A stretch of DNA of 64,000 nt from the NCBI GenBank assembly GCA_964638675.1, contig CAZXAU010000006.1, forward strand, positions 1 to 64,000, given 5' to 3'. The DNA is from SIG714 sp964638675. GTDB taxonomy: Bacteria > Bacillota > Clostridia > Oscillospirales > CAG-272. The first letter of the stretch is position 1; each line of letters starts with the position of its first letter. The translations under genes and the position numbers were made by a program. The notes below the pieces were generated by a model. The model did no database searches. It saw only the letters and a list, made by a program, of their open reading frames with translations, and had not been told where the DNA came from. This document shows positions 15,948 through 24,542 of this stretch, in pieces.

Positions 15948-15990
15948 CAAGAGATCCTTATGACAACCTGCCTTCGGCTTGTCGTTTTTT
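15948..15990. repeat. Right-end repeat of the element, candidate attachment site
   Basis: A 42-nt sequence that matches the reverse complement of 1423-1464 at 35 of 42 positions. It contains the exact 14-mer ATCCTTATGACAAC (15954-15967) and ends in CTTGTCG plus six Ts. It also folds as GACAA...TTGTC, an outward-facing terminator. Confidence 0.65.
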
Positions 15991-16125
15991 ATTCAATTTT
16001 GAAGGTCAAAAGGGAATTAACTATTAATAAAATATGCTTTATAAAAGAAAACCGGGAGTCGTATGATTCCTGGTTTTGTTGTATGTATGGTGATAGGTAT
16101 GATTGCGATTGAAAGTAGTTGAATG

Positions 16126-16713
16126 CTACATTTCACTGCAAAACAGCATACGCACGAGGTCATAGACGGGGCGTTCATTTCTCAGAGAGTGTGCGAACCC
16201 AATTGAATAAACGAATGACACAGCTTCTTTTGTGCTCTTTGGATTCCATACCTTTTTGTCCGAAATATCGCCGTATTCACAACTTTCGGAATCAGCTATG
16301 TACTTCAGATGTTTGTTCATCTCGCCTATCAAAGTGTTGTGATCATAGTTTCTCAGTGAAACGATGGCTATACGGCAATTTTTATCTTGTGTTTTGATAT
16401 ATGTGATCAACTCACGATATTTTTTATCAAACCCGTTCGGATCTTCTTCAAAGAATTTCAAATCGGCTTCTCCGATGTGGAGAAGAAGTGTTTCGGGGGT
16501 AAGTACAGCGACGCACTTCTCGTACACATCAACAGCATCATTGACCGAAAGATCGGGTATACTGCGGTTATACATTTTTTCTTCAATGGAGAATGCCTGT
16601 CGTATCTCTCCGAGCGGAATGTTTGAATCTACACTTCCGCCGAAAATTACGATCCCGTTATTATCTGCGAGCTCATTCAGCTTTTGATATCTTGTGATTT
16701 CTGACTTATTCAT
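16126..16713 (-). CDS. SGNH/GDSL-like hydrolase
   Basis: A 195-residue soluble protein. Block I reads IVIFGGSVDSN, with Ser at the nucleophile place; YNRSIPDLS follows as block II-like; LLLHIGEADL replaces the usual GxND block. A histidine-containing C-terminal part (FAHSLRNE) lacks the clear DxxH of classical enzymes, so activity is uncertain. ATG 16713 directly follows the stop of the SemiSWEET gene, with GGAGGT inside it, so the two are translationally coupled. The substrate is unknown. Confidence 0.65.
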   Translation of the reverse strand: MNKSEITRYQKLNELADNNGIVIFGGSVDSNIPLGEIRQAFSIEEKMYNRSIPDLSVNDAVDVYEKCVAVLTPETLLLHIGEADLKFFEEDPNGFDKKYRELITYIKTQDKNCRIAIVSLRNYDHNTLIGEMNKHLKYIADSESCEYGDISDKKVWNPKSTKEAVSFVYSIGFAHSLRNERPVYDLVRMLFCSEM

Positions 16714-17004
16714 TTATTTTACCTCCGATATGTGCATATGTTTCTTGTCTAACGAAAGATTGCGGAAATATACGAGGATGTCGATCGATACGATTGCCAG
16801 ATTCAGAATATAAGCAATCAGAACATAATTTATCTGTCCTGTAATGATCTTGGCACTGATACCTGCTATATATCCTGTTACAATAAGAAGAATAAAAGGC
16901 AGGCTCGTTCCTTTTGCAGTTCCGGCTCTGTATGATTTGATAACGTTCAGCGGCCATGAAAAGCCGAAGCATATGAGCATTGTTGTTTCTAAAATAGATC
17001 CCAT
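16714..17004 (-). CDS. SemiSWEET/PQ-loop transporter
   Basis: A 96-residue protein with three membrane helices, the size of a SemiSWEET half-transporter. It has the PQ-like motif CFGFSWPLNVIKSYRAGTAK with WPLN in the family's PQ position, and a conserved TGYIAGI in helix 2. Bacterial homologs dimerize and move sugars. ATG 17004 is preceded by AAAGGAAAA. The coupled SGNH hydrolase could process a sugar ester or the transported compound (inference). Confidence 0.75.
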   Translation of the reverse strand: MGSILETTMLICFGFSWPLNVIKSYRAGTAKGTSLPFILLIVTGYIAGISAKIITGQINYVLIAYILNLAIVSIDILVYFRNLSLDKKHMHISEVK

Positions 17005-17444
17005 AAAATTTTTCCTTTCCATTTTTACACTTTTACACTTTTTTACTCTTTTTTGATTTCGCAGACATGATATCACAGCACATGTTAAAAGTCAATTTAT
17101 TAAAAATATAAACATATTTTTATCTGATATCCCATTTATTTTACTTTCAAAAGCTCTTATAAAATGTGATAAAATCAAATTTCTGCATTTTTTGATATAA
17201 TATTCAAAATCTCGCGCATTTGTGCAACGACAGAAGATCGAAAGTCTAAATGCATATTGACAAAGCGTGCTTGCTATGGTATACTTGCGTTGGTTACGGA
17301 AGGACGTGATGTATTGGTAAAAAGATACATTCTCTCTGAACGGATCGCTTTGTAAATTGATCTCAGATGTTATTTTTACGGTTATAAAATATATTGTCAG
17401 TAAGTTCATAATTTTCAAATAAAGTTGATGATTTTCAAATAAAT
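17005..17444. other. Gene-free regulatory stretch between divergent genes
   Basis: AT-rich, with runs of CTTTTACA type repeats at 17026-17050. No supported gene. It must carry the divergent promoters of the SemiSWEET and sensor-kinase operons, which I could not pin down. Confidence 0.5.
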
Positions 17445-19079
17445 ATGAAAAAACAAGATAAAACAAAAAAGATAAAAAAACAAGAACATGTTTCTCTGAA
17501 AAACATACAACACCTCTTTTTCCGCACACAGCTCGTGCTGATCATTTCACTGGCTCTCATATTGGGGATTGCAGGGATATTAATCAGTATACATTTTGAA
17601 ACAGAAAAGAGGGATCAAAACTTGCAGAATGTTGCAACGGCAATTGCAGGTTCCCCCATCCTTACAGACAACAGTACAATGCAAGGCGTTGATTATGAAG
17701 TCATTACAAAATACCTTGACACATTAAAAGAGACGCTGAATGATATTGACGTTATCTCTCTGGTAAACAAAGACGGTATCCGTATCTACCATTCCAATCA
17801 TTCATTGATAGGGACAAGATATGACGGTAATATGCCCGATTTTGAAAGCAATAATGGCGGTTATTATGCAGTGAACGAAAGCGGTCCCTCGGGTAACCAA
17901 CGCCGTGCGTATGCCGCTGTCTATGCTGATGACGGCAAATATGCAGGCTTTGTCATGGCAGTCACGCTGATGAAGAATATAGAGGCAGAAACATTTCATA
18001 TGCTCTTTATATTCTTGATCATAAGCATCGTGGCAGTATTTGTCGAACTTATAATTGCAGGTGAACTGCTCAATAAAGTGAAAAAAAGCCTCATGGGCTA
18101 CGAACCGGATGTATTTACGGCGATGTACAGAATGCGTGACAATATTCTTGAAACCCTTGAGGAAGGCATCCTTGCAATTGACAAGGGCGATATTATTCAG
18201 TTTGCAAATGAATCTGCTGTGCGTATGTTATGTAATGATCCGAAAAAGAATATTGTCGGACAGAGCATTGATATACTCGGCGACGAAATCCTTTCTAATA
18301 CACTGAAAAAGGGCGATAAGGAATTGAATGTCAGTATTGCAAAGGGCGATATCATACTCGACCGTGTTTCCATAAAAGAAGATGACCGTATAATCGGTGC
18401 TGTTGCAGTTTTACATAACAGAGCAGAGTATAAAAAACTGATGGAGGATCTTTCGGGCACACGTTATCTTGTTGACTCTATGCGTGCTAACAACCACGAT
18501 TTCACAAACAAATTGCATGTTATCCTCGGTCTTATTCAAATGGAGATGTATGACGAAGCAAGCTCGTATATTCAAAACATCACAATGGTACAAAGAGAGA
18601 CGATCAGCAAGGTCATGAATGCGGTCAGTGAGCCTGCAATAGCGGCACTTTTGATCGGTAAGATTGCAAGAGCGTCTGAACTGAATGTAAGATTTGTTCT
18701 GCGTGAAGGATGCTGCTATTCATCGGCAGACACGGGCCTTCCGTCTGAAATGTTGATCACCGTGATCGGTAATCTGCTTGACAATGCTTTCGATGCTATG
18801 AATGAAAAAAACGATTTTCAGGAACATAAGGAATTGATGTTCGGCATTTACTCGCATCCCTGCGCCCTTCTGATCACTGTCGATGATACAGGCGTCGGTA
18901 TCGGCGATGAAGATCTGCCACATATTTTTGAAAACGGCTATTCCACTAAAGGAGATTCGAGGGGAACCGGGCTTTATCAAATAAAATCAATGATAGAGAA
19001 CTTCGGAGGTAAGATCACAGTGGAGTCACACAAGGGTGTGGGAAGCTCATTTAATGTAAGCTTCACAGGAAAAAAATAA
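17445..19079 (+). CDS. Sensor histidine kinase, DcuS/CitA family
   Basis: A 544-residue membrane kinase. Helix 1 (about 29-50), an extracytoplasmic PDC/PASp domain (about 51-180) with IYHSNHSLIGTRYDG, helix 2 (about 185-205), a cytoplasmic PAS domain (about 225-330), the phosphoacceptor box NNHDFTNKLHVI and an HATPase domain with DNAFDAM, DDTGVGI and GTGLYQIK. CitA/DcuS kinases sense citrate or C4-dicarboxylates. ATG 17445 lacks a clear ribosome binding site. It is followed at four bases by its response regulator. No target transporter lies nearby. Confidence 0.9.
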   Translation: MKKQDKTKKIKKQEHVSLKNIQHLFFRTQLVLIISLALILGIAGILISIHFETEKRDQNLQNVATAIAGSPILTDNSTMQGVDYEVITKYLDTLKETLNDIDVISLVNKDGIRIYHSNHSLIGTRYDGNMPDFESNNGGYYAVNESGPSGNQRRAYAAVYADDGKYAGFVMAVTLMKNIEAETFHMLFIFLIISIVAVFVELIIAGELLNKVKKSLMGYEPDVFTAMYRMRDNILETLEEGILAIDKGDIIQFANESAVRMLCNDPKKNIVGQSIDILGDEILSNTLKKGDKELNVSIAKGDIILDRVSIKEDDRIIGAVAVLHNRAEYKKLMEDLSGTRYLVDSMRANNHDFTNKLHVILGLIQMEMYDEASSYIQNITMVQRETISKVMNAVSEPAIAALLIGKIARASELNVRFVLREGCCYSSADTGLPSEMLITVIGNLLDNAFDAMNEKNDFQEHKELMFGIYSHPCALLITVDDTGVGIGDEDLPHIFENGYSTKGDSRGTGLYQIKSMIENFGGKITVESHKGVGSSFNVSFTGKK

Positions 19080-19082
19080 AGA

Positions 19083-19757
19083 ATGTATAAGGTTTTAATT
19101 GTAGAAGACGACCCGATGGTCGCAATAATAAATGAGCAATATATAAAGCGGAACAGGAATTTTGAGGTCATAGGAAAATGCAGGGACGGTGCATCCGCTC
19201 TTGAGTTTCTTGAGAATAACGCTGTTGACCTGCTCGTCCTCGATGTGTATATGCCGCATATGGACGGTTTTGAAACACTTCGGAGAATTCGGGGAAAGCA
19301 GATAACAGTAGAGGTCATAATGGTTACAGCGGCAAATGACCGTGAATCTTTAGAAGAAGCTCTTCATCTCGGTGTCATGGATTATCTTGTAAAGCCCTTC
19401 ACATTTGACCGCTTCCAGATCGCACTTGAGAAATATGTCGCACAGAACAACGCACTTAAGGATATTGATACGCTCAGTCAGACGAGAATTGATCAAATTA
19501 TAGAAAACTCACACAAAAAAAGTGAAGACCTTTTTCCGAAGGGGATCCAGGAAAAGACTCTGCAAATTATAATTGACTATCTGAAGGATAACAAGGGTGT
19601 TTGGTTTACCGGTGATGAAATTGCCGAAAACATAGGACTTACCGGCGTTACCGTCAGACGTTATATGAATTATCTTGCACAGTCGGGCAGAGTCATCAGT
19701 GAAATGAATTATGAAACTGGCGGAAGACCTTGCATGCGTTATAAAATCGGCAGATAA
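19083..19757 (+). CDS. Response regulator, DcuR/CitB family
   Basis: A 224-residue regulator. The receiver domain has the acidic pair EDD (8-10), the phosphoacceptor Asp in LLVLDVYMP (near 56) and the Lys of YLVKPF (near 107). The C-terminal helix-turn-helix (about 165-215: GDEIAENIGLTGVTVRRYMN) is typical of the CitT/DcuR type. It is cotranscribed with the kinase. Transport or fermentation genes for a carboxylate are the expected targets. Confidence 0.9.
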   Translation: MYKVLIVEDDPMVAIINEQYIKRNRNFEVIGKCRDGASALEFLENNAVDLLVLDVYMPHMDGFETLRRIRGKQITVEVIMVTAANDRESLEEALHLGVMDYLVKPFTFDRFQIALEKYVAQNNALKDIDTLSQTRIDQIIENSHKKSEDLFPKGIQEKTLQIIIDYLKDNKGVWFTGDEIAENIGLTGVTVRRYMNYLAQSGRVISEMNYETGGRPCMRYKIGR

Positions 19758-19767
19758 ACTGTATAAC

Positions 19768-19823
19768 CGAATCTGATTTTGCATTAAGCATTTGTGCTTT
19801 AAGCATATCAGGTTCGTTTTTTT
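19768..19823 (+). terminator. Terminator of the two-component operon
   Basis: Outer stem CGAATCTGAT/ATCAGGTTCG (19768-19777/19807-19816) with inner GCATTAAGCA-type pairing, followed by seven Ts. Confidence 0.88.
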
Positions 19824-19889
19824 ATTCATATATTCAATCACTTCATTATTTAAACTATTTGAATTTTTTGTGAACATTGTTCTAACCTA

Positions 19890-19943
19890 TTGACATTTAT
19901 ACTCTAATGTGTTAGAGTATATACGAACTCTAACGGATTAGAG
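19890..19943 (+). promoter_or_regulatory. blaI promoter with two operators
   Basis: TTGACA (19890-19895), 17 bases, and TAGAGT (19913-19918). Two dyads follow the pattern CTCTAA-N4-TTAGAG: 19902-19917 overlaps the -10, and 19928-19943 lies between it and the ribosome binding site. Their 26-bp spacing suits two regulator dimers and autorepression by the BlaI protein encoded next. Confidence 0.8.
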
Positions 19944-19958
19944 AAAGGAGAAAAAAAT

Positions 19959-20333
19959 ATGGATACACCGAAAGTATTTGAAAGTGAATACCGTTTTTGT
20001 TTGATCTTGTGGGAACACGAACCGATCAAAAGCAGTGAACTTGTAAACCTTTGCAAGCAGCAGCTTGGTTGGAAACCCACTACCACATATACCGTCATTA
20101 AGCGTTTGTCGGAGCGGGGAGTATTAAAGAACGAAAACACTGTTGTGACAACGCTTGTCAGTAAGGATCAAGTACAGGCCGCCGAGCTTAATGAAATGGT
20201 AGAGAAAACCTTTGAAGGCTCTCTGCCTGCATTTATTGCGGCGTTTACAAAGCATCAGAAAATTTCCGATACGGAGATCGATGCACTTCAGAGAATGATA
20301 GACCGCTATCGGAAGGAGAGTCATAATGGCTGA
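19959..20333 (+). CDS. BlaI/MecI family repressor
   Basis: A 124-residue winged-helix repressor (EYRFCLILWEHEPIKSSELV, then TYTVIKRLSERGVL), with a C-terminal dimer part (about 75-124). Family members bind dyads in their own promoter and are cleaved after signalling through an M56 protease. AAAGGAG precedes ATG 19959. It overlaps the next gene by eight bases. Confidence 0.92.
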   Translation: MDTPKVFESEYRFCLILWEHEPIKSSELVNLCKQQLGWKPTTTYTVIKRLSERGVLKNENTVVTTLVSKDQVQAAELNEMVEKTFEGSLPAFIAAFTKHQKISDTEIDALQRMIDRYRKESHNG

Positions 20334-21978
20334 TATTTTTCTTAAAATTGTAAATATGAGCATATCTGCAACCTGGATAGTACTCGCAGTATTACTGCTC
20401 AGACTCATATTAAAGAGGGCACCGAAATGGATAGCTGTGTTGCTTTGGGGCATTGTGGCTGTACGCCTGATTTGTCCGTTTTCGATTGAAAGCGTATTGA
20501 GCCTGATCCCGAGTGCCGAAACGATAAGCCCGGGAATTATGATGGACAGAACGCCGGAGATCAATACTGGTATATCTATTATTAATAACACAGTAAATCC
20601 GATCATCAGCAGTTCGTTTTCTCCCAATCCTGCTGCAAGTGCTAATCCCTTGCAGATCCTCATTCCGATCATCTCGGTTATCTGGATCGCGGGTATTGTC
20701 ATCATGCTCGCATATACGGTAATCAGCTACTTGTGTTTAAAAAGGAAGATCAGGACGGCTGTTTTACTTCGTGAGAATATTTATCAGAGCGAAAGGGTTA
20801 CATCCCCATTTGTTTTCGGTGTTATAAGACCTAAGATATATCTGCCCTTTAATGTGACTGAGCAGGATATGCAGCAGGTTATTGCTCATGAGCAGGCGCA
20901 CATACGCCGTAAGGACCATTGGTGGAAACCGTTTGGCTTCCTGCTTCTCACGGTATATTGGTTCAATCCTTTGCTCTGGCTCGGATATGTACTGCTCTGT
21001 CGGGATATCGAGCTTGCATGCGATGAAAAGGTAGTAAAGCAAATGAATACGGAGCAGAGGGCAGATTATTCCCAGGCTCTGCTGACATGCAGTGTAAACC
21101 GCCGTACGATCGCCGCTTGCCCACTCGCTTTCGGAGAGGTCGGTGTAAAGACCAGAGTAAAATCTGTGCTGAATTACAGGAAGCCTGCATTCTGGCTGAT
21201 TATATTTGCTGTTGTTATAAGTATTGCTGCGGCTGTTTGTTTTTTAACCAACCCTGCGTCAGCTAAACTGAAAGAAGATGATCTCAAAGCCAAATTTCCA
21301 AATTATTTTCACTTATCCTCAATGAAAGGATTAGAAATTTATATGTGGAAGACGCCTGAAGGATCGTACTCCTGCGGTCTGTTACCCGGTACGAATCGCC
21401 ATCACACGAAAGAAGAAATGTCGAAGCTGCTTGATTCACCGGCAACCATAGAAGAAATGAGGGCAATTATAGACTGCTATATCTCGGATGGAAGACTTAG
21501 CAAAGATATGGTTTCGGTTGTTCCGTTCGATATGCTCGATATCCTTGAATCGGTTTTTTATGATAATGAATTCAATCAGGAGTTAAATCAAATATTTTGG
21601 TCGGGTACCCCCACTCCGGTAGATTCGCAATACGCCGGCTATATCGATTATGCCGTCTTTGATATTGACGGTGACGGAAAAGATGAGTTCTGCTCACTGG
21701 GTTACGGTCCTACATCGGGTCTATTTACATTTACTTTCTCCGTATCAGAAAATGGTGTGCTTGAATATTTTAATGTTTTCCTCTGTTCCTACTCAAAACT
21801 CGGATTTGAAAAAAACGAGGAAGGGCAAATGATGCTCGTCGGTAAAGACGGAGACTATACACGCTACATGTCTTTGCATGTCGATAATGGAAATATCGTT
21901 ATTACATGTGATGAGCAGGACATTTCATATTGGGGTAAGCAAGGTTTAAGTTCGCCTTTTGCACCCAAAAGCGAATAA
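20326..21978 (+). CDS. BlaR1/MecR1-like M56 metallopeptidase with non-PBP sensor
   Basis: A 550-residue membrane protein. An N-terminal multi-helix domain is followed by the M56 zinc site HEQAHIRRKDHWW (near 186) and the downstream Glu in ELACDEKVV (near 230). A last helix (about 288-305) leads to an external domain of about 240 residues. Instead of a penicillin-binding sensor, that domain has an FG-GAP/EF-hand-like loop (FDIDGDGKDEF) and no SxxK motif. It likely cleaves or activates cleavage of the BlaI partner after an envelope signal. The inducer need not be a beta-lactam. Confidence 0.85.
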   Translation: MADIFLKIVNMSISATWIVLAVLLLRLILKRAPKWIAVLLWGIVAVRLICPFSIESVLSLIPSAETISPGIMMDRTPEINTGISIINNTVNPIISSSFSPNPAASANPLQILIPIISVIWIAGIVIMLAYTVISYLCLKRKIRTAVLLRENIYQSERVTSPFVFGVIRPKIYLPFNVTEQDMQQVIAHEQAHIRRKDHWWKPFGFLLLTVYWFNPLLWLGYVLLCRDIELACDEKVVKQMNTEQRADYSQALLTCSVNRRTIAACPLAFGEVGVKTRVKSVLNYRKPAFWLIIFAVVISIAAAVCFLTNPASAKLKEDDLKAKFPNYFHLSSMKGLEIYMWKTPEGSYSCGLLPGTNRHHTKEEMSKLLDSPATIEEMRAIIDCYISDGRLSKDMVSVVPFDMLDILESVFYDNEFNQELNQIFWSGTPTPVDSQYAGYIDYAVFDIDGDGKDEFCSLGYGPTSGLFTFTFSVSENGVLEYFNVFLCSYSKLGFEKNEEGQMMLVGKDGDYTRYMSLHVDNGNIVITCDEQDISYWGKQGLSSPFAPKSE

Positions 21979-22048
21979 CATTCAATTATTGAGAAAAAAA
22001 GCTCATACGAGGTAAACTGTTCGATTACAGAACGCTCCGGCACACCGA

Positions 22049-22091
22049 AAAGAGACAAGCTTCGACAATGATAAGGCTTGTCTCTTTTTGT
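22049..22091 (+). terminator. Terminator of the blaI-M56 operon
   Basis: A 13-bp stem AAAAGAGACAAGC/GCTTGTCTCTTTT (22049-22061/22077-22089) with a 15-nt loop and a T tract. Confidence 0.9.
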
Positions 22092-22259
22092 ATTTGCTTC
22101 CAGTATGTTGATGAACTATTCAGATTTTTAAATGCAAAAAACAACTATTAAATAAATTTGCACGCAAAAGCTTTCATGGCAGATTGGTTTGTTTTTTTAT
22201 TTTTTTTATTCATAAGGTAAATCGCCCACTCATATAAATGAACAAACGGAGTGATGATT

Positions 22260-22802
22260 ATGAAAAAAAATTCAAAACCTAAACAAACAAAAAGCAATAT
22301 AAAAAGAGGTGGCTGTAATGACTGCGTCACGGGAATAAACCTTACATATCCGGCAGTCTTTGCAGCGGCGGCATTGGTTATCACCGTCATATTTTTGATT
22401 GCATTCGGTAATTTATACGCCTATTATTGGTACATTCTCCCGCCTCATTCTGCCTCAGTGACAGCTTTTACATTCCTTTACATACTGATGCAGGTGTATA
22501 CGGGTGCAGTTGCAGGCTATATTTTTATAAGAAAAACGATATGCTACGGCAGAGAAAAGCTGATATCACTTATTTGTGTTTCGCTTATCTTTATAATATC
22601 TCTTTTATGGATCGATATAATTTTCGGCAGTTTCTCGCCATTCTTTGCGCTGATACTGATACTTATTCTTATCTGCCTTACAGTATTTACAGCTCTTATC
22701 TGCTTCCGGAAGATGAACCTCATTTCGATATCCATGATACTGATATTAATATGGCTGTTATATCTTCTGCGGTTTAATTTATGTATACTCATTCTCAATT
22801 AA
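22260..22802 (+). CDS. TspO/MBR-like five-helix membrane protein
   Basis: A 180-residue protein with a basic N terminus and about five hydrophobic helices. The segment YYWYILPPHSASVTAFTFLY resembles the TspO pattern in which a PP pair precedes helix 2, and FTALICFRKMN recalls later TspO helices. The tryptophan content is lower than usual, so the assignment is tentative. ATG 22260 has GGAG eight bases upstream. It is 11 bases before the D,D-carboxypeptidase and likely cotranscribed. Confidence 0.5.
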   Translation: MKKNSKPKQTKSNIKRGGCNDCVTGINLTYPAVFAAAALVITVIFLIAFGNLYAYYWYILPPHSASVTAFTFLYILMQVYTGAVAGYIFIRKTICYGREKLISLICVSLIFIISLLWIDIIFGSFSPFFALILILILICLTVFTALICFRKMNLISISMILILIWLLYLLRFNLCILILN

Positions 22803-22813
22803 GGAGCTTTTAT

Positions 22814-23947
22814 ATGAAAAACAAAAGGATCTTATCAATCATTCTCGCTGTCAGTCTGTTCTTTTTATTCGCCGTGTCTTCATATGCGGCAATTGAAACT
22901 GATGCTAAAAGTGTTATATTGATCGAAGCAAATACAGGCAAAGTACTGTATGAGGACAATGCCGATGAAGCACTTCCTCCTGCATCGGTTACAAAGATCA
23001 TGACAATGCTTTTGGTGCTTGAAGCCGTGGATAATGGGTCTATATCTCTTGACGATATGGTAAGTGTTTCAGCAAATGCGGCATCCATGGGCGGCTCTCA
23101 GGTATATCTTGAAGTCGGCGAAACCATGAGCGTAGACGAGATGCTAAAATGTGTTGCCGTTGCCTCGGCAAACGATGCCGCAGTAGCACTCGCTGAATAT
23201 GTAGCCGGAAGTGAAGAAGCGTTTGTAGAAAAAATGAACAAGCGTGCAAAAGAGCTCGGAATGAATAATACGAGCTTTGAAAACACCAACGGTCTTGACG
23301 ATACGGCTGAAAACCACCTGACAAGTGCAAGGGATATCGCTATAATGTCAGCCGAGCTTTTAAAGCATGAGCAGATATTTAAATATACAAATATCTGGAT
23401 GGACACTGTAAGGGACGGTAAGTTCGGTCTGACCAATACAAATAAGCTCATACGCTTCTATCAGGGAGCAAACGGGCTGAAAACAGGTTCGACATCAAAA
23501 GCCGGATTTTGCATAAGCGCTACAGCACTTCGTGACAATATGCAGCTTATTGCCGTTATCATGGGAAGCAAGACACGTGACGGCAGAAATTCGACTGCCA
23601 CCAAACTGCTTGATTACGGCTTTGCAAATTATTCTTATCTGACATACGGCGAGCAGGATTGTGACACTGTCAGGATCAGGGCAGGGAAGAGCCAGAGCGT
23701 CTCTACATATTCGGTTCCGTTTGAAGCTGTCATAAATAAATCTGATGCTTCAAAGGTAACTCTTGAAGCCATTCTTCCTGAAAGTCTTGATGCACCGATA
23801 TGCAAGGGCGACGTGGTGGGAAAAATTGTTTATAAATCCGGGGATGAAATCATCGGCGAATCAGAGATAAAAGCGGCAGAGGATGTCGAAAAGGTCGATA
23901 TTCTCTTCCAATTCAAAAAAATCTTTGACGAATTTCTCTTTTATTGA
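22814..23947 (+). CDS. D-alanyl-D-alanine carboxypeptidase (DacF/PBP5 family)
   Basis: A 377-residue secreted S11 peptidase that trims the terminal D-Ala of peptidoglycan stem peptides. Signal peptide about 1-26 (VSSYA-AIETD). The active-site motifs are PPASVTKIM (SxxK), SANDAAVA (SxN) and GLKTGST (KTG). A C-terminal beta domain (about 280-360) is present, with an amphipathic tail after VDILFQFKKIF. AAGGAG lies before ATG 22814. It is downstream of the M56 operon's terminator, so not part of it. Confidence 0.93.
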   Translation: MKNKRILSIILAVSLFFLFAVSSYAAIETDAKSVILIEANTGKVLYEDNADEALPPASVTKIMTMLLVLEAVDNGSISLDDMVSVSANAASMGGSQVYLEVGETMSVDEMLKCVAVASANDAAVALAEYVAGSEEAFVEKMNKRAKELGMNNTSFENTNGLDDTAENHLTSARDIAIMSAELLKHEQIFKYTNIWMDTVRDGKFGLTNTNKLIRFYQGANGLKTGSTSKAGFCISATALRDNMQLIAVIMGSKTRDGRNSTATKLLDYGFANYSYLTYGEQDCDTVRIRAGKSQSVSTYSVPFEAVINKSDASKVTLEAILPESLDAPICKGDVVGKIVYKSGDEIIGESEIKAAEDVEKVDILFQFKKIFDEFLFY

Positions 23948-24037
23948 AGAAAAATTGAGATTTACTATTGCATTTTTTTCTTTTCCATTGTATAATATGC
24001 TTGTAAAAATCGCAAGTGCGTATATCGGAGGATAAAA

Positions 24038-24448
24038 ATGGTCAAACTCATCATCGGAGCTAAAGGCTCTGGAAAGACAAAAGTAATAGTCGAGAGTGCA
24101 AATGATACTATAGCAACAACAAACGGAACTGCGGTATTCATAGCAAAGGGTAAAAAACTGATACATGAAGTCAAATATCAGGTCAGATATATAGATACCG
24201 AAGAATACGGAATAGACAGCACAGATAAGCTGTACGGTCTTGTTTCGGGTGTCATTTCATATGACTATGATGCTCATGATATATTTGTTGACTCGGCATT
24301 GAAGATAATCGGCGGAGACATTCAGGAGCTTGAAAAGTTGATATCTTCTCTTGATAAGCTCACATCAGAGCATTCGGTAACACTTACCATGACCTCTTCC
24401 ATAACAGAAGAGGAGATCACAGAAGGTTTGAAGTCATATATTGCATAA
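24038..24448 (+). CDS. Small P-loop protein
   Basis: A 136-residue protein with Walker A GAKGSGKTK (7-15) and a hydrophobic strand ending HDIFVDSAL (near 85) as a possible Walker B Asp. Such proteins are common in Clostridia and are often loosely labelled PilT-like ATPases; there is no pilus context here. It is too short for a full motor. GGAGG lies before ATG 24038. Confidence 0.7.
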   Translation: MVKLIIGAKGSGKTKVIVESANDTIATTNGTAVFIAKGKKLIHEVKYQVRYIDTEEYGIDSTDKLYGLVSGVISYDYDAHDIFVDSALKIIGGDIQELEKLISSLDKLTSEHSVTLTMTSSITEEEITEGLKSYIA

Positions 24449-24476
24449 TATTACATAAAACTATATGCTTTTGAAA

Positions 24477-24518
24477 CAAGAGCGTCAGGAGAAGTTCTCT
24501 TCTGACGCTCTTGTTTTT
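24477..24518. terminator. Terminator between converging genes
   Basis: Stem CAAGAGCGTCAG/CTGACGCTCTTG (24477-24488/24502-24513) with an inner GAA/TTC part and five Ts. It serves the P-loop gene from the left and may serve the transketolase operon from the right. Confidence 0.88.
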
Positions 24519-24542
24519 ATTTGTCCCATCTGCTTACATCTG

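Larger units (their letters stand above)
1424..15994. mobile_element. Putative integrative mobilizable element behind tRNA-Leu
   Basis: The block carries a large serine recombinase at its left end, a decayed relaxase, a MobC-like protein, a candidate oriT and a regulator, then accessory cargo. There are no conjugation (type IV secretion) genes, so at most it would be mobilized by a helper. The boundaries are inferred from inverted 42-nt near-repeats at 1423-1464 and 15948-15989. The outermost pieces, A5-CGACAAG (1423-1434) and CTTGTCG-T6 (15978-15990), are complementary and would form a tRNA terminator if joined, which suggests insertion into the tRNA-Leu terminator. The exact ends are uncertain. 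Confidence 0.7.
15748..16125. other. Right boundary of the element, gene-free
   Basis: Holds two TTGCGTAA copies (15796-15803 and about 15831-15838), a terminator at 15867-15911 and the right-end repeat at 15948-15990. No gene was seen on either strand. Confidence 0.6.

Noticed and set aside
17092..17529. Minus-strand frame of 145 codons upstream of the sensor kinase
   Set aside because: Overlaps the kinase start, unusual residue mix, no ribosome binding site.
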